From Cranoglanis bouderius (taxonomy: Eukaryota > Chordata > Actinopteri > Siluriformes > Cranoglanididae): a DNA stretch of 64,000 bases. A program made the translations under genes and the position numbers. Numbering within the stretch: position 1 is the first letter of the stretch; each line of letters opens with the position of its first letter. Below the pieces are notes generated by a model, which was not told the origin of the DNA, made no database searches, and saw only the letters and a list, made by a program, of their open reading frames with translations. The DNA is taken from contig CM042535.1 in the NCBI GenBank assembly GCA_023630585.1, forward strand, positions 37,769,301 to 37,833,300, in the 5' to 3' direction. Of this stretch, positions 22,106-32,640 are shown piece by piece.

Positions 22106-23205
22106 TTTGATGATGTTGATCTGAATAAACGTAAATGCTGAGTGTGATCAGTTTTAGCGAGTTAGCCACCTGTTTTCTTCTCTCTATCACACCACTGACA
22201 TTTTCTGACGTTTCACCCAAATGCCATGATGTGAAACTCAGAGACGCACAAATGACGAAAACCCGAACTTTACACTGAGAGAATCCGCAATGCTAAACCA
22301 GACAATCAGTACGCTGAGGCAAATCCTGTCAGGAGGCATGATTTTAGCCATGTGTTAGCATCAGTTAGCAGAAAATAGAACACAGGAGCGTGATGTCATC
22401 CCGATGAAGTCGGACACAGTATGTGCGATCCTGTTGTGATGTGAACTTGAAGGAAAAGTAACAGTTTGGTGAGGTGCTAGCGTTAGCTAGTTAGCTAATT
22501 AGCTTGTTTGTTTGTTTTTTTTTTGCTAATGTGAGCAGCAACCATCAAGCAGATGTTAATAATTAGCTGTTTGTTTTTATTTGTATTTTTCGGAAAGAAT
22601 AAGCCACAGCCCGATCCTCTATCACGGCACCACACACACTGTTTTGTTCCTTCCTTATTTTTCAGAGACCCTTGACATTAAAGACAAAATAAATAAATAA
22701 AATAAATAATTATGGAGCTAGAGGTCTTTAGAAAAGTACTAAAACCTGAAAATTTCATTAAATATAAACTCCCTGGCTCCTTGCGGTTCTGAGTCACCTG
22801 AGAACTTTCTTAACTTTATAGAAATTTAAATGCCATTAAATAACTTTATTGCTTTTCTTCCAAAAAAAAAAAAAAAGATAGAAAGAAAGAAACAAAGCGA
22901 CACAGAGCCACTACACATTAAAGACAACACCAGGGAGGATTTTTTTCCCCCCTCCCTTCCACTTTTACTCAAGTTCCAAAAGAAAATCCAATTAGGAAGT
23001 GTTTGATGATAGTAACAAGCGTGGCTTTACAGTTCGGGATGTTCCTCAGAGGCTCCCCAGCGAGAACAGAGGACATTAAAGCACTTTCAAGTGTACTCAG
23101 AAGCTGTTTAGCGCATGCTGATTAGAACTTCAGTCTGAAGAGGATGAATCACGCAGACAGATCCACACGATGGTGTAGAGGTGATTATCTGACCCTGATA
23201 TCGCA
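22106..23205. other. Unrecognised intergenic DNA
   Basis: Unique sequence with a T run at 22516-22524 and an A run at 22862-22876. Several GCTAGC/TTAGCTAG motifs near 22480-22505 resemble the 60.5-61 kb segment. No gene. Confidence 0.45.
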
Positions 23206-23450
23206 GCGCTGCTGAGTTCTCCATTCTGATTGGTCAGAAGGTGTTGGTTAATTTTCTCTAACAACAGTTCTGAAAACCTTGCACTCGTTCTAAAACACAT
23301 CTCATTCTCAGGGACGTCGTTGATACGGTGATAAGTTTTCTACAAGGAAACGGTTATGTAACATTGATGGAAGGAGTCTCCAGTGTCAGCGCTTTGTAGC
23401 AATCAGAGGTAAAGCTGTAACTTTTACGTTTTCTAGCTATCCTGAGCTCA
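23206..23450 (+). repeat. MITE-like dispersed repeat family A, best plus-strand copy
   Basis: This is the clearest plus-strand copy of a family seen at least six times here. Its features in order are CTGATTGGTCAGAAGGTGTTG (23227), TTAATTTTCTCTAACAACAG, GATGGAAGGAGTCTCCAGTGTC (23367) and CAGAGGTAAAGCTGTAAC (23403). No open frame fits a transposase, so it is non-autonomous. Similar repeats are abundant in catfish-like genomes as far as I recall; the superfamily is unknown to me. Confidence 0.65.
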
Positions 23451-23593
23451 GGTTACTCCATTTGTCTATCTGGGTTTCCTCCAGGTTCTCCAGTTTCCCT
23501 CCAAAAACATGCCTCACACCCAGGATGGGTTCTGGATCCACCCTGACCAGGGTAAATCGCTTACTGAAAAAAATTCTTGGTATTTGGTATACT

Positions 23594-23893
23594 TGGAGGA
23601 CATGGTGGCTTAGATGTTAGCACGTTTGCCTCACACCTCCAGGGTTGGGGGTTAGAATCCCACCCTGTGTGCACAGAGTTTGCATGTTATCCCCGTGCTT
23701 CAAGTGTTTCCTCCGGGTTTCCTCCCCCAGTCCAAAGACATACGTCGTAGGCTGAGTGTCATCTCTAAATTGTCCGTAGTGTGAATGGGTGTGTGAGTAT
23801 GTGTGTGACTGAGGGGCCCCGAGTTCTCTGGGATAGGCTCCAGGCTCCCCGTGACCCTATGTAAGATAAGCAGTATGGAAAACGGATGGATGG
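23594..23893 (+). mobile_element. tRNA-headed SINE with 12-bp target-site duplication
   Basis: A 300-bp short interspersed element flanked by the perfect direct repeat ATTTGGTATACT (23582-23593 and 23894-23905). The head has an A-box-like GGTGGCTTAGATGTTAGCACG (23604-23624) and a B-box-like GGGTTAGAATCCC (about 23649-23661), the pol III internal promoter. The body contains TTTCCTCCGGGTTTCCTCCC and CTGGGATAGGCTCCAGGCTC. The 3' end is GATAAGCAGTATGGAAAACG followed by a GGAT tail, a LINE-like 3' end of the type used by SINEs mobilised by L2-type LINEs (inference). The intact duplication defines both ends. Confidence 0.93.
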
Positions 23894-23905
23894 ATTTGGT
23901 ATACT

Positions 23906-24040
23906 CAGTAAAAAAAAAGGTTCTTCAAAGTGCTACTTGGAACCTTTTCTGACAGGGAACCTTCCTGTTCTAGGGTTCTATTTCGTATCATTGAACTTTA
24001 GGGGTTCTAACTTTAAAGGTTCTATCATTTCTACAGGTTG
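23906..24040. repeat. GGTTCT/GGAACC-type repeat fragment
   Basis: AAAGGTTCTTCAAAGTGCTAC, TTGGAACCTTTTCTGACAGGG and TAGGGTTCTATTTCG match the array at 19545-20420. The SINE inserted next to or inside this repeat. Confidence 0.6.
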
Positions 24041-24794
24041 TCTTTTTTGATAGCTGTTAAAATAAAAGCATTTAATGGTAGCAGACTCAGAACTTTGCAC
24101 TCTATGCTGGACCAAAATGTTTGTTAGCTAAAAAACGAACAAATTGGGTTGTTGTAGCAGAGGACGAGGTCTTCTCAAGCTTTTATCCTAATTCAGTCCG
24201 ACGTCGACGCCTCCCGTCTCACATCACGGCGAAGACGCCATTACCACTCTATTACTACTTTACCACATGGGAAATGGCTCCTTTGAAAGAGCAAAGTTCG
24301 GCAGCGAGGAATCTGAAGCCAAGGCTCTGAAAACACCGCTTCTTCAGAAGAGCAATCATCTGAGAGATTAGAAAAATCACAATCCATAAGAGAGGTTTGG
24401 AATCCAGTGATAAGACAGAGCTCACTTGAACCGTGAAACGTAAAATAGCATCGAAAAAGAAGAGGAGAAGCAAAATGGGGCAAGGACCCTGAGAGTTCTC
24501 GTCTGCGTTCTCCATGGCAGATTGTCTTAATAAAATCCTTTTAAAAATAAAGAAGCAGAGAGATTTAAGTCCAAGCATGGAGTGAGTTTTATGAATCTCG
24601 ACAGAAAGCATATTCATTTGCCAGTACAAATGTGGCCTCGCTGCCTCTCCTAGGATTTGATCTCACTTCTGGTCATCAGCTCCATCCAATATTGGTTCCA
24701 TTCTTCAAGGTCAGGCTCCTTGATATTTTAAAAGGCAGAGTTGTTCACCAACCCTCTCACAGCCGACATTAAAGGAAAAATCTCCCCTGAATGA
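24041..24794. other. Unrecognised intergenic DNA
   Basis: Unique. Frames at 24121-24330 (+), 24241-24483 (-) and 24255-24629 (-) overlap on opposite strands, with no domain recognised. GGATTTGATCTCACTTCTGG near 24652 vaguely resembles a reverse SINE B box but lacks a body. Confidence 0.45.
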
Positions 24795-25126
24795 CTTGCA
24801 CATTCCATCCATCCATTCCAAACCTCTTATCCTACACAGAGTCACTGGGAGCCTGGAAGCTATCCCAGTGCACGAGGCACTCAAGGCACGAGGCAGGGGA
24901 CACCCTGGATGGGGTGCCAACCCATCACAGGGCACAATCACACACACACATTTACACAATTGGAAATGCCAATCAGCCTACAACGCATGTCTTTGGACTT
25001 GGGAGGAAACCGGAGTACCTGGAGGAAACCCCTGAAGCATGGGGAGAACATGCAAACTGGTGGGATTCGAACCCCCAACCCTGGAGGGATGAGGCAAACA
25101 TGCCCACCACTAAGCCACTGGCCCCC
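24795..25126 (-). mobile_element. tRNA-headed SINE, reverse orientation (same family as 23594-23893)
   Basis: Read on the minus strand, the head GGGGGCCAGTGGCTTAGTGG (ending at 25126) leads into a B-box-like GGTTCGAATCCC near 25070 and GTTTGCATGTTCTCCCC. It continues with GGTTTCCTCCCAAGTCCAAAG, a CA-rich segment and a tail of GGATGGATGGA at about 24800-24812. A full-length but diverged copy. No clear target duplication. Confidence 0.9.
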
Positions 25127-25432
25127 TGTGCTGCGGTGTGGTACTCACATTTCCAAGATAAAGACAACTGTAAGCATACATACATTTTTACACACACATT
25201 CAGGTATTACGCTATTTGTGAGGACCGCCTCTCTAGTTTTCATACATTACTGTGTTTTGTGCAGACAAAAATAATCTAAAGTAGTTCCTTTACATATTAC
25301 ATGCTATATTTCACAAGCAAGGACCTTCGGCCTTGACGGAATGACGATGGCCACTAGTAGAAGGTGTGAATGCAAAGTGAGGACCTGAAGTGTAGTATTA
25401 CACCTACATGCTGTATAGGCAAACACTTATGT
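25127..25432. repeat. Dispersed repeat B, copy 1
   Basis: About 300 bases that recur at 39018-39312 in the same orientation. Shared blocks include GTGGTACTCACATTTCC, ACACACATTCAGGTATTACG, TTTGTGAGGACCG, GACCTTCG and GAGGACCTGA. It abuts family A sequence on its right (25433-25505), suggesting that B is an internal part of a longer family A element. Confidence 0.8.
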
Positions 25433-25505
25433 TGCTGTCTGCTGTTATAGAAAATTAATCAACACCTTCTGGACCAATCAGAATCCAGAATTCAACAGTG
25501 CAATA
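25433..25505 (-). repeat. End of MITE-like family A, reverse
   Basis: GTTATAGAAAATTAATCAACACCTTCTGGACCAATCAGAAT-type sequence (25443-25483) is the reverse complement of the family A left end at 23227-23265. It follows directly on dispersed repeat B. Confidence 0.65.
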
Positions 25506-26059
25506 TTCACAATATAGACAATGTTTCAGTTCGTGAGATAGAAGTCTGTCCCCTGAGGCAGCAACAGGACACCTCTCTTCCAAGGTTGCTTATTTTGTCC
25601 AAAATCTGAAGGCAGCATCATGCAAACTTGGTCCTATCATTCTTCACCCAAAGTTTCATGAAAGTCTGAAAGTAAATAAAGATATTTAACTGTTGGTCCG
25701 ACCACTCTGTGTGAGAAATATATATTTTAGTAAACGTAGTCAATTTTTAAAAAGCCAGTATCACGTGGGGGGAAGAAATGAAGCAATTATCATGCTATGA
25801 AAATGTCCCACATGCAAACATTCCATATATTAATCCACATAAAATTAGCTTTGCATATGGAAACCATTTTTTTTATCTATTCATTCATTTATTTATTTAT
25901 TAATTTAATATGTGAATCCATGGGCAGAACACAGTGTGTACACACGTTTCCATTACCGAAGCCATTTCATAACCTCTCAGAATCCCAATCCGACAGGCCT
26001 CACTACTCCCCCGGGAATCTCATGAATAAAAATGAGCCCATTAAAGCATTTTAAAGTTG
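25506..26059. other. Unrecognised intergenic DNA
   Basis: AT-rich and unique, with ATTT/TTAT-rich sequence at 25868-25912. No feature identified. Confidence 0.45.
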
Positions 26060-26270
26060 CCATTTCGCACACGCGCTCCTCCGATCATTACTATGCAAAT
26101 GAGGGCCGGCCCACGTCGGTAAATAGCGAGGCAGTGATGAGAAATGGGAAGATGTTTGGATAGGAAATTTTCTCAGCAACGTGCACCTCCCTGTCATCAA
26201 ACTCCTGTCCACGGAAAGGAGGGCATCCATTCTTTACATTATTAGATCATAATTTACTGGGATTTATTAT
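26060..26270. promoter_or_regulatory. Candidate conserved noncoding element with octamer motif
   Basis: A repeat-free stretch with a perfect octamer ATGCAAAT (26093-26100) followed by GAGGGCCGGCCCACG, then TCATAATTTACTGG and TTTATTATTACAG near 26248. Its complexity and motif mix contrast with the simple repeats around it. No coding frame. Conservation cannot be tested here. Confidence 0.27.
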
Positions 26271-26393
26271 TACAGTCAACTGGAGAGATGAGCAATATGA
26301 CTCACTTCTGAGTGATTTGATTCTTCTGAAGTATTCATTTCAATTAATCAAATATAAAAGTTTTAATTTAATTGATTCACAACTTCGATTGCA

Positions 26394-26395
<2 letters not shown>

Positions 26396-26457
<62 letters not shown>
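26396..26457. repeat. (CA)n microsatellite
   Basis: Uninterrupted CA run of 62 bases. Confidence 0.98.
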
Positions 26458-26459
<2 letters not shown>

Positions 26460-26884
26460 AAACAATCCCAAACACATCCAGAAAACACGTTTTAGCCTTG
26501 GATTCCTTTCTTCATTTTTGATTCAAATTGAGTCATTCGATTCACGTAAGAGTCTATCTAAAGAGCCGATTGTTTGTGACTCACCTGTCACATCGATTGG
26601 AGCAGTTCTTTTTTTAATTAATTGTAAAGTAGTGTTTATGCAAAAAAAAAAAAAAACACCTCCAACCCTAATTTATTCAAATATTGATGCTCCGCCCCTT
26701 TAAAAAAATAGAAGCTCTTAAAATATGATATAAGAACAGTACAAAGACTTTGTACTTCGAATCTTCCGCCGTGAGAGCGGAGGAAAGAAACACACACAAT
26801 TATACAGTCGACTTCATAACTATTGGCACCCTTTTATTTGAAGGAGCAAAACGAATTATAAAATAAACATGACACAATGATTTA
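26458..26884. other. Unique DNA with a possible Tc1-type terminal fragment
   Basis: Non-repetitive apart from an A run at 26641-26656. AACTATTGGCACCCTTTTA at 26818-26836 resembles the outer inverted repeat of certain fish Tc1 elements, but no transposase or partner end is attached, so the call is weak. Confidence 0.4.
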
Positions 26885-27540
26885 AATGTCCAGTTTCAGA
26901 AATCCAGAACTGTTTTCATCAACCCAGGAACCAATTCACTTTTTTTTTTTTTTTTTTTGGAACTTTTTAAGCCAGACACGTTTCCACAAACTCAGAACCA
27001 TTTTCATAAAACAGAGGAACCTAAGAAGGAACTGTTTCCAGAACTTTTACAATTCTGGAATTTTTTCTGAAAGTCAGGAACTTTATAAGGAACTCAATAA
27101 CTTTTCCATGAGCCCATCAACATAAATACTTTTCAGTGAACTCAGGAACCCACAAACCACAGCAAGGAAGGAAGTTTTTAGGAGCTCAGTAACTTTTTTT
27201 TTTTTAGGAAATCAGGAACCTGGTTAAGATTTTAGGAACTTTGCAACAACTCTGGATTTTTTTTTTTTTTCAGGAAGTCAGGAACTTTTCAGGAACTTGT
27301 TAGGATTTAAAAAGAAAACTATTTCAAGAACTCGGGAACATTTTCAGTCAGTCTAGAATTTATTTAGAACCTAGGTTTCATGCAAGTCAGGAACCTTTTC
27401 AGGAACTATAGACTATGCAAACTGTACATTAATCTGTCAAAAATCCGAATCTAGTCAATTTCACTAAGAACAGGAACGTGTTACAGGATTTGTAACGTTA
27501 TATTCGTTCCAGGTTCTTCCAGGTTACAGTGATTTAAATG
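26885..27540. repeat. GGAAC-type array, duplicated block copy 1
   Basis: Degenerate units around CAGGAACTTTTTCAGGAAC, spaced about 20-35 bases, with T runs. The whole block is collinear with 29345-30046. Shared long landmarks include TTCATCAACCCAGGAACC, CAAAACAGAGGAACCTAAG, TTTACAATTCTGGAA, TGCAACAACTCTGGA, AAAGAAAACTATTTCAAGAAC and TGTAACATTATATTTGTTCC-like sequence. This is a direct duplication about 2.45 kb apart. Confidence 0.88.
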
Positions 27541-27785
27541 CCCAGTTCCTGAAAATTAATCTTAGAAAAATCGTTTAATAATGATATCTTCTTTGAAAAA
27601 TATCCAAACACAATTTCAATCCTTGAAAAAGTTGCACGTTTTAAAACGACTGAACAGTTCCCAGGAACATCAAATAAGTTTGTACAGAGTGTCACACAGC
27701 GCTACTCCTCATTAACTCAGGAAACCCAAGTCTACTCCAAACACTTTTATTTTGTGCTTCTATTCCGACACCTACGCTGAAGATT

Positions 27786-27820
<35 letters not shown>

Positions 27821-28439
27821 ACACACCTGCCAACACCTCAGAAAGTGGAAAAAGATAAAGAGCAGTGAGCAGTGGAAGATCAAAGTCACTCACTCACACA
27901 CAAACTTCCAACCTACAGCAGATTTATGGGGTGAAAAGCTCTCGTGTTTCCATGTTGGAGGAACAGACTGGGGTCCGGTGGTGGCCTCGAGACGATCATC
28001 ATCAGCAGATCATCGTTTATTTCACACGAGTAGACGCCTTAATTTTCATCAGAGATGAAGAATCAGAGCATCAGAGCTGGATTTAATCACCAAAACACAC
28101 ATCGAGCGCAGCTCCTTCAGAGTGAGTGAATAAATAAATACACCCTGATCACAAATACTGAGAATTAGGACTACTTTTATATTTTAAATGATGATCAGGC
28201 CTAAAATTAAATATAACGATAAAGAAAGAGGGTGAGTCAGAAATCAAGAAAAACGAGTGTTACTCAGAGTAAAAGCATCGACCGAAGATCTTCTTCCATG
28301 TCTTTAATTAATGCACAGACGCTTCACCTGGTCGGTTAACAAGAACTGTAACTGTGACGTTTACATCACAGCTGTATTTTATGTGCTCTTCGCTTCACAA
28401 GATGAAAAGACGCTTCATCGCTGGAGACACGTTTTTTTC
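27541..28439. other. Unique DNA inside the GGAAC array
   Basis: Non-array sequence with a (CA)n at 27789-27818. It interrupts the GGAAC repeats, which resume at about 28440. No gene or transposon boundary recognised. Confidence 0.5.
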
Positions 28440-29344
28440 TTCATGAATTCAGGGACTTTATCAAAGCATAAACTTTCAGAATGTCTTTTTTTTTTTCAGA
28501 ACTTTTCCTTCAAATCAGGAACTTTTCCAGTAGCCATGACCCTTTTCATGAACTCAGCATAAACTTAAAAAAAAAAAAAACTCATGAACTTAAGAAGAGA
28601 AGAATAAGAAGAACGAATCTAGAAACGTTTTCATCGACCCACTTCAAATCTTTAAGGTTTTTCAGAACTTTTTCTGAAATTTCTTCAGAAATCCACAAGC
28701 ATTTTTCAGGACAATTCTTTTTTTTTTTTTTTTTTTTTTTTTGAGGAACTCGTGAACTTTGATAGAAACCTAGAAACTTTTTCATCGACCCAAAAAAATG
28801 TTCAGACTTTGTCACAAAGACTTTTCAGGATTTTTTTTTTTTTTTCAAGAACCCAGGAACCTCATTAAGAACTTAAGAACTGTTTCAAGATCTAAGAACC
28901 GTTTACACCAACTCTGGAAATTGTTCAGGAACACAGAAACTGTTTATGAAAATTAGGACGTTTTTCAGAAATCCGGGACGTTTTTTCCAGGATGCACAAA
29001 CTTCTCATCAACCCAGGAGCCTGTGAAATTTTAGGAACTTCCTAGAGCCCAGGAAGCCTGTTAAGAATTTAGAAACTCTTAAAACAACTCTGGAACTTGT
29101 TTAGGAACACGAAAACTTTTTAAGGATATCCAGGACCTTTTCCAGGAAGCAAGCGAATGCATGTTTAAAGCAATTCAGGAACTTTTTCAGAAACCTAGGA
29201 ACCCAGGACCTTTTTTATTTAGAAATCCTGTATTTTTTCCAGGAACTATGGACCTTATTTAGGAACCTGGAAACATTTTTTTGGAAGTCAGAAATCCAGG
29301 ACTTTTTCAATGCAGATTTTTTTTGTTAAGGGATAAAGAACATT
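28440..29344. repeat. Degenerate GGAAC-type array
   Basis: Recurring TTCAGGAACTTTTTCAG, CCCAGGAACC and AACTCTGGAAC-like units with long T runs (28487-28496, 28719-28742, 28831-28845). On the minus strand these read GTTCC. They are the same family as the duplicated blocks on either side. Confidence 0.85.
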
Positions 29345-30046
29345 TTCAGAACTCCAGAACTCTTTTCATCAACCCAGGAACCAATTCACTTTTTTTTGGA
29401 ACTTATTTCTTCAGGAAGCCAAACACGTTTCCACAAACTTGGTGTTTCCACAAAACAGAGGAACCTAAGGAGGAACTGTTTCCAGAACTCAGAATCTTTT
29501 ACAATTCTGGAACTTTTCCTGAAAGTCAGGAACTTTATTAGGAACTCAATAACTTTTTCATGAGCCCAGGAAACCAGCAACATACATACTTTTCAAGGAA
29601 CTCAGGAACCCACAAACTTTTTAGGAACTCAGCAGGCCAGGAATTTGTTTGTTTTTTTAGGAACTCCGGAACTTTTTTCAGGAAATCAGGAACCTGGTTA
29701 AGATTTTAGGAACTTTGCAACAACTCTGGAACTTTTTTTTCCCTTTTCTTTCAGGAACCTAGAAACGTTTTTGAGAAACCCATGATTGTTTTCAGGAACT
29801 CGGGAACTTCTCAGGAACCTTGTAAGGATTTAAAAAGAAAACTATTTCAAGAACTCAGGAAGTTTTTCAATTGCTCTAGAATTTATTTTGAACCTAGGTT
29901 ACATGCAAGTCAGGAACTTTTTCAGGAACTATATTCTATGCGTCCATTAATAATCCTGTGAAATATCCAAATCTAGTCGATTTCAATAAAAACAATGTGT
30001 TACAGGAACTGTAACATTATATTTGTTCCAGGTTTTTTTTGGTGGT
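29345..30046. repeat. GGAAC-type array, duplicated block copy 2
   Basis: Collinear with 26885-27540 over about 0.65-0.7 kb, with small indels (for instance an extra ACTCAGAA near 29487 and extra sequence at about 29735-29800). After the shared GTTCCAGGTT end the two copies diverge, which marks the duplication edge. Confidence 0.88.
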
Positions 30047-30765
30047 GGTAATGTACTGCAGAGGGCTGCAATTGACCATAACTGCTGGAGTAGCACAGCT
30101 ACCGTAAATACACTAAAAGATGTGACAGTGCAATATTAGTGGTAATGCAAATATAAGAATTATAAAAGATGTATATAATATAGAATACATATAAGTGACA
30201 GGATCTGTGAGAGTTCAGAGCTTTTTCAATTCTTCAGAAAAAGAATTTTACTGAGAAAGATCTGAAAGCTTTTTGCGAGTTCAAAACAGTGTGTCGTGAA
30301 TAAATTGCACAAATCAAATGGTGACAGTTTAGCCATCGCTCATCCTGATAATACACTCGACTCTCCGGTGTGTGAGATTAGTACCACTTGAATGCTAATA
30401 GCCCCCTCAGTTCTCATTTTAAGTCAATTTAGATAGATTTTGTGGCTGAACGAATCCTTAAGCATCGATTCAGCAGCCGTTCTCAACGATGCGTGTGTTT
30501 ATTTCATGGCTACCGGGTGTGTGATTGGTCGCGTTTAGCGCGCTGAAACAAAGCTGTGTTTCAGACAGGAAGCTTCACCGTCTCTGTGGAAGACATCCGT
30601 TAAATGAGGCACGTGGCGAAGAGCAGAGAGTTCACTACACACTCGATTCTAGTCCTCTTTACGCACACTGTGCTGTTAGAAATGACAATCCAGGACTTCA
30701 GTCACACTGAAAGATCATCCATCAGCCGTGTCCAAAAACGTGAAAATGCTGCCTGCTAAGGCTGT
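30047..30765. other. Unrecognised intergenic DNA
   Basis: Non-repetitive. The short frame at 30525-30710 has no recognised domain. Nothing else identified. Confidence 0.45.
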
Positions 30766-31960
30766 ATCTGGAGGTAGGAAGGCATCGAGTCATGTCCGAA
30801 ACAAACACTTGCATAGATGTTTCCACCTTCTGTGATATTGAGCCACGTCCAAAATGAATGCCACCCTCTAAGACATCGAGTATGTCCAAAATGAACATTT
30901 GCATAGCCATAGCCACCTTCGAGTCATGCCTGAAACGAATGACTGGATAGACAGCCACCCTCTGAGGCATCGAGTCATGTCTAAAATGAATGTAAAAAGA
31001 ATGCTGCCTTCAAGAAGCATCAAGTCTTGTCTGGAATGAATGGTGAAACAGAACGCTGCCTTCCGAGTCATCGAATCATGTCCGAAACAAATTTTTTGCA
31101 TGGAATGGCACCTTCTGAGGAATTGAATCACGTCAGAAACAAACATCTGCATAGAACGCTGCCTTTTGAGGCATCGAGTCATGTCTGAAACAAACGTCTG
31201 CGTAGAATGCTGCCTTTTGAGGCATCGAGTCATGTCTGAAATGAACGTTTGAGTAGAATGCTGCCTTTTGAGGCATAGAGTCACGTCTGAAATGAACGTT
31301 TGCATGGAATGCTGCCTTTTGAGGCATCAAGTCACGTCTGAAATGAACGTTTGCGTAGAATGCTGCCTTTTGAGGCATCGAGTCATGTCTGAAATGAACG
31401 TTTGCGTAGAATGCTGCCTTTTGAGGCATCGAGTCATGTGCGAAAGAAATGTTTGCATGGAATGCTGCCTTTTGAGGCTTTGAGTCATGTATGAAACGAA
31501 CGTCTGCGTAGAATGCTGCCTTTTGAGGTATCGAGTCACGTCTGAAACGAACGTTTGCGTCGAATGCTGCCTTTTGAGGCATCGAGTCACGTCTGCAATG
31601 AACGTTTGCATGGAATGCTGCCTTTTGAGGCATCAAGTCACGTCTGAAATGAACGTTTGCGTAGAATGCTGCCTTTTGAGGCATCGAGTCATGTGCGAAA
31701 GAAAAGTTTGCATGGAATGCTGCCTTCTGAGGCATCGAGTCATGTATGAAATGAACGTTTGTGTAAAATGCTGCCTTCTGAGGCATCGAGTCATGTATGA
31801 AATGAACGTTTGCGTAAAATGCTGCCTTCTGAGGCATCGAGTCATGTATGAAATGAACGTTTGTGTAAAATGCTGCCTTCTGAGGCATCGAGTCATGTGC
31901 GAAAGAAAAGTTTGCATGGAACACTGCCTTCTGAGGCTTCGAGTCATGCTTGTTTGCATG
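30766..31960. repeat. 51-bp minisatellite, about 20 units
   Basis: The unit runs from GAGGCATCGAGTCATGTCTG through AAATGAACGTTTGCGTAG to AATGCTGCCTTTT and repeats every 51 bases (GAG at 31168, 31219 and so on). Units left of 31140 are more diverged. Because 51 is 17 codons, long frames persist, notably the minus frame at 31133-31924 with the 17-residue repeat MPQKAAFYANVHFRHDS. At least two other minus frames and two plus frames are also open across parts of the array, and no splice or promoter context is visible. A noncoding minisatellite is therefore the simpler reading. Confidence 0.92.
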
Positions 31961-32339
31961 CTTGTTTGCAAAGAGAGAGCCGGTTCACGTGTGTTTGATT
32001 GGCACGCTTTTAATACCACCATCTGGTTAACAGCAGTTATTAGACACATTCATGGATTCACAGTGACATGTTGACTTTTTGGAAATTCACTTGCACTCCG
32101 CGAAACATCTGATAAAAAAAATCTAATGAAAGCAGTCGCGAGGCTGTATTTGCAATTTTGTTTTGCTGACTTCTGACAGATCGGATATCGCTGCTTACAG
32201 ACAACTCAGATGGTAATTTTTTCCCACATCCAATACGGGCCACATTCAAGTGAGGTTCTTAATCCAAAAAATGGTGTTTTCCATATGCTGGAAAAATCGA
32301 TCCTGGTGGTCACGCTTAGTCACGTTTGGATCGTTAATA
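31961..32339. other. Unrecognised intergenic DNA
   Basis: Unique sequence. No feature beyond chance frames. Confidence 0.45.
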
Positions 32340-32640
32340 GGATCGGAATATCCTCAGCGATACGCTGCGGACGTCAGCAGATGAATTAGCCCATTGTTAG
32401 CGCAGGAGATAAATATGTCCTTTGTGTTCGCTAATCTCCACGGTGGGATTTTACAGCTTTTACAAGCCATTTATGGCCGCCGGCCCACAGCGTTTTATAG
32501 CTGGTGCAGTAGCAACGGGCCAGAGAGGCTAAAATCAACAGAGTGCTGTTTTAGCAACCGGCTAGCGCTCTGCTGAAGGCCAAAGTGCTCCCCTGGAATC
32601 GGTTTAGCGAGAGTGTTTAATTTAATGGATGATGTGGAAA
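32340..32640. promoter_or_regulatory. Candidate conserved noncoding element
   Basis: A complex, repeat-free stretch with GATGAATTAGCCCATTGTTAG, AAATATGTCCTTTGTG, AAGCCATTTATGGCCGCCGG and GCGTTTTATAGCTGG. These resemble homeodomain, SOX-type and posterior-HOX-type sites (motif reading only). No convincing coding frame. Confidence 0.27.

Noticed and set aside
24640..24720. Reverse SINE fragment near GGATTTGATCTCACTTCTGG
   Set aside because: Only a B-box-like word is present, with no SINE body on either side.
31133..31924. A 263-residue repeat protein with 17-residue units as a confirmed gene
   Set aside because: Several other frames on both strands are open over the same array. I kept it only as a finding to test.
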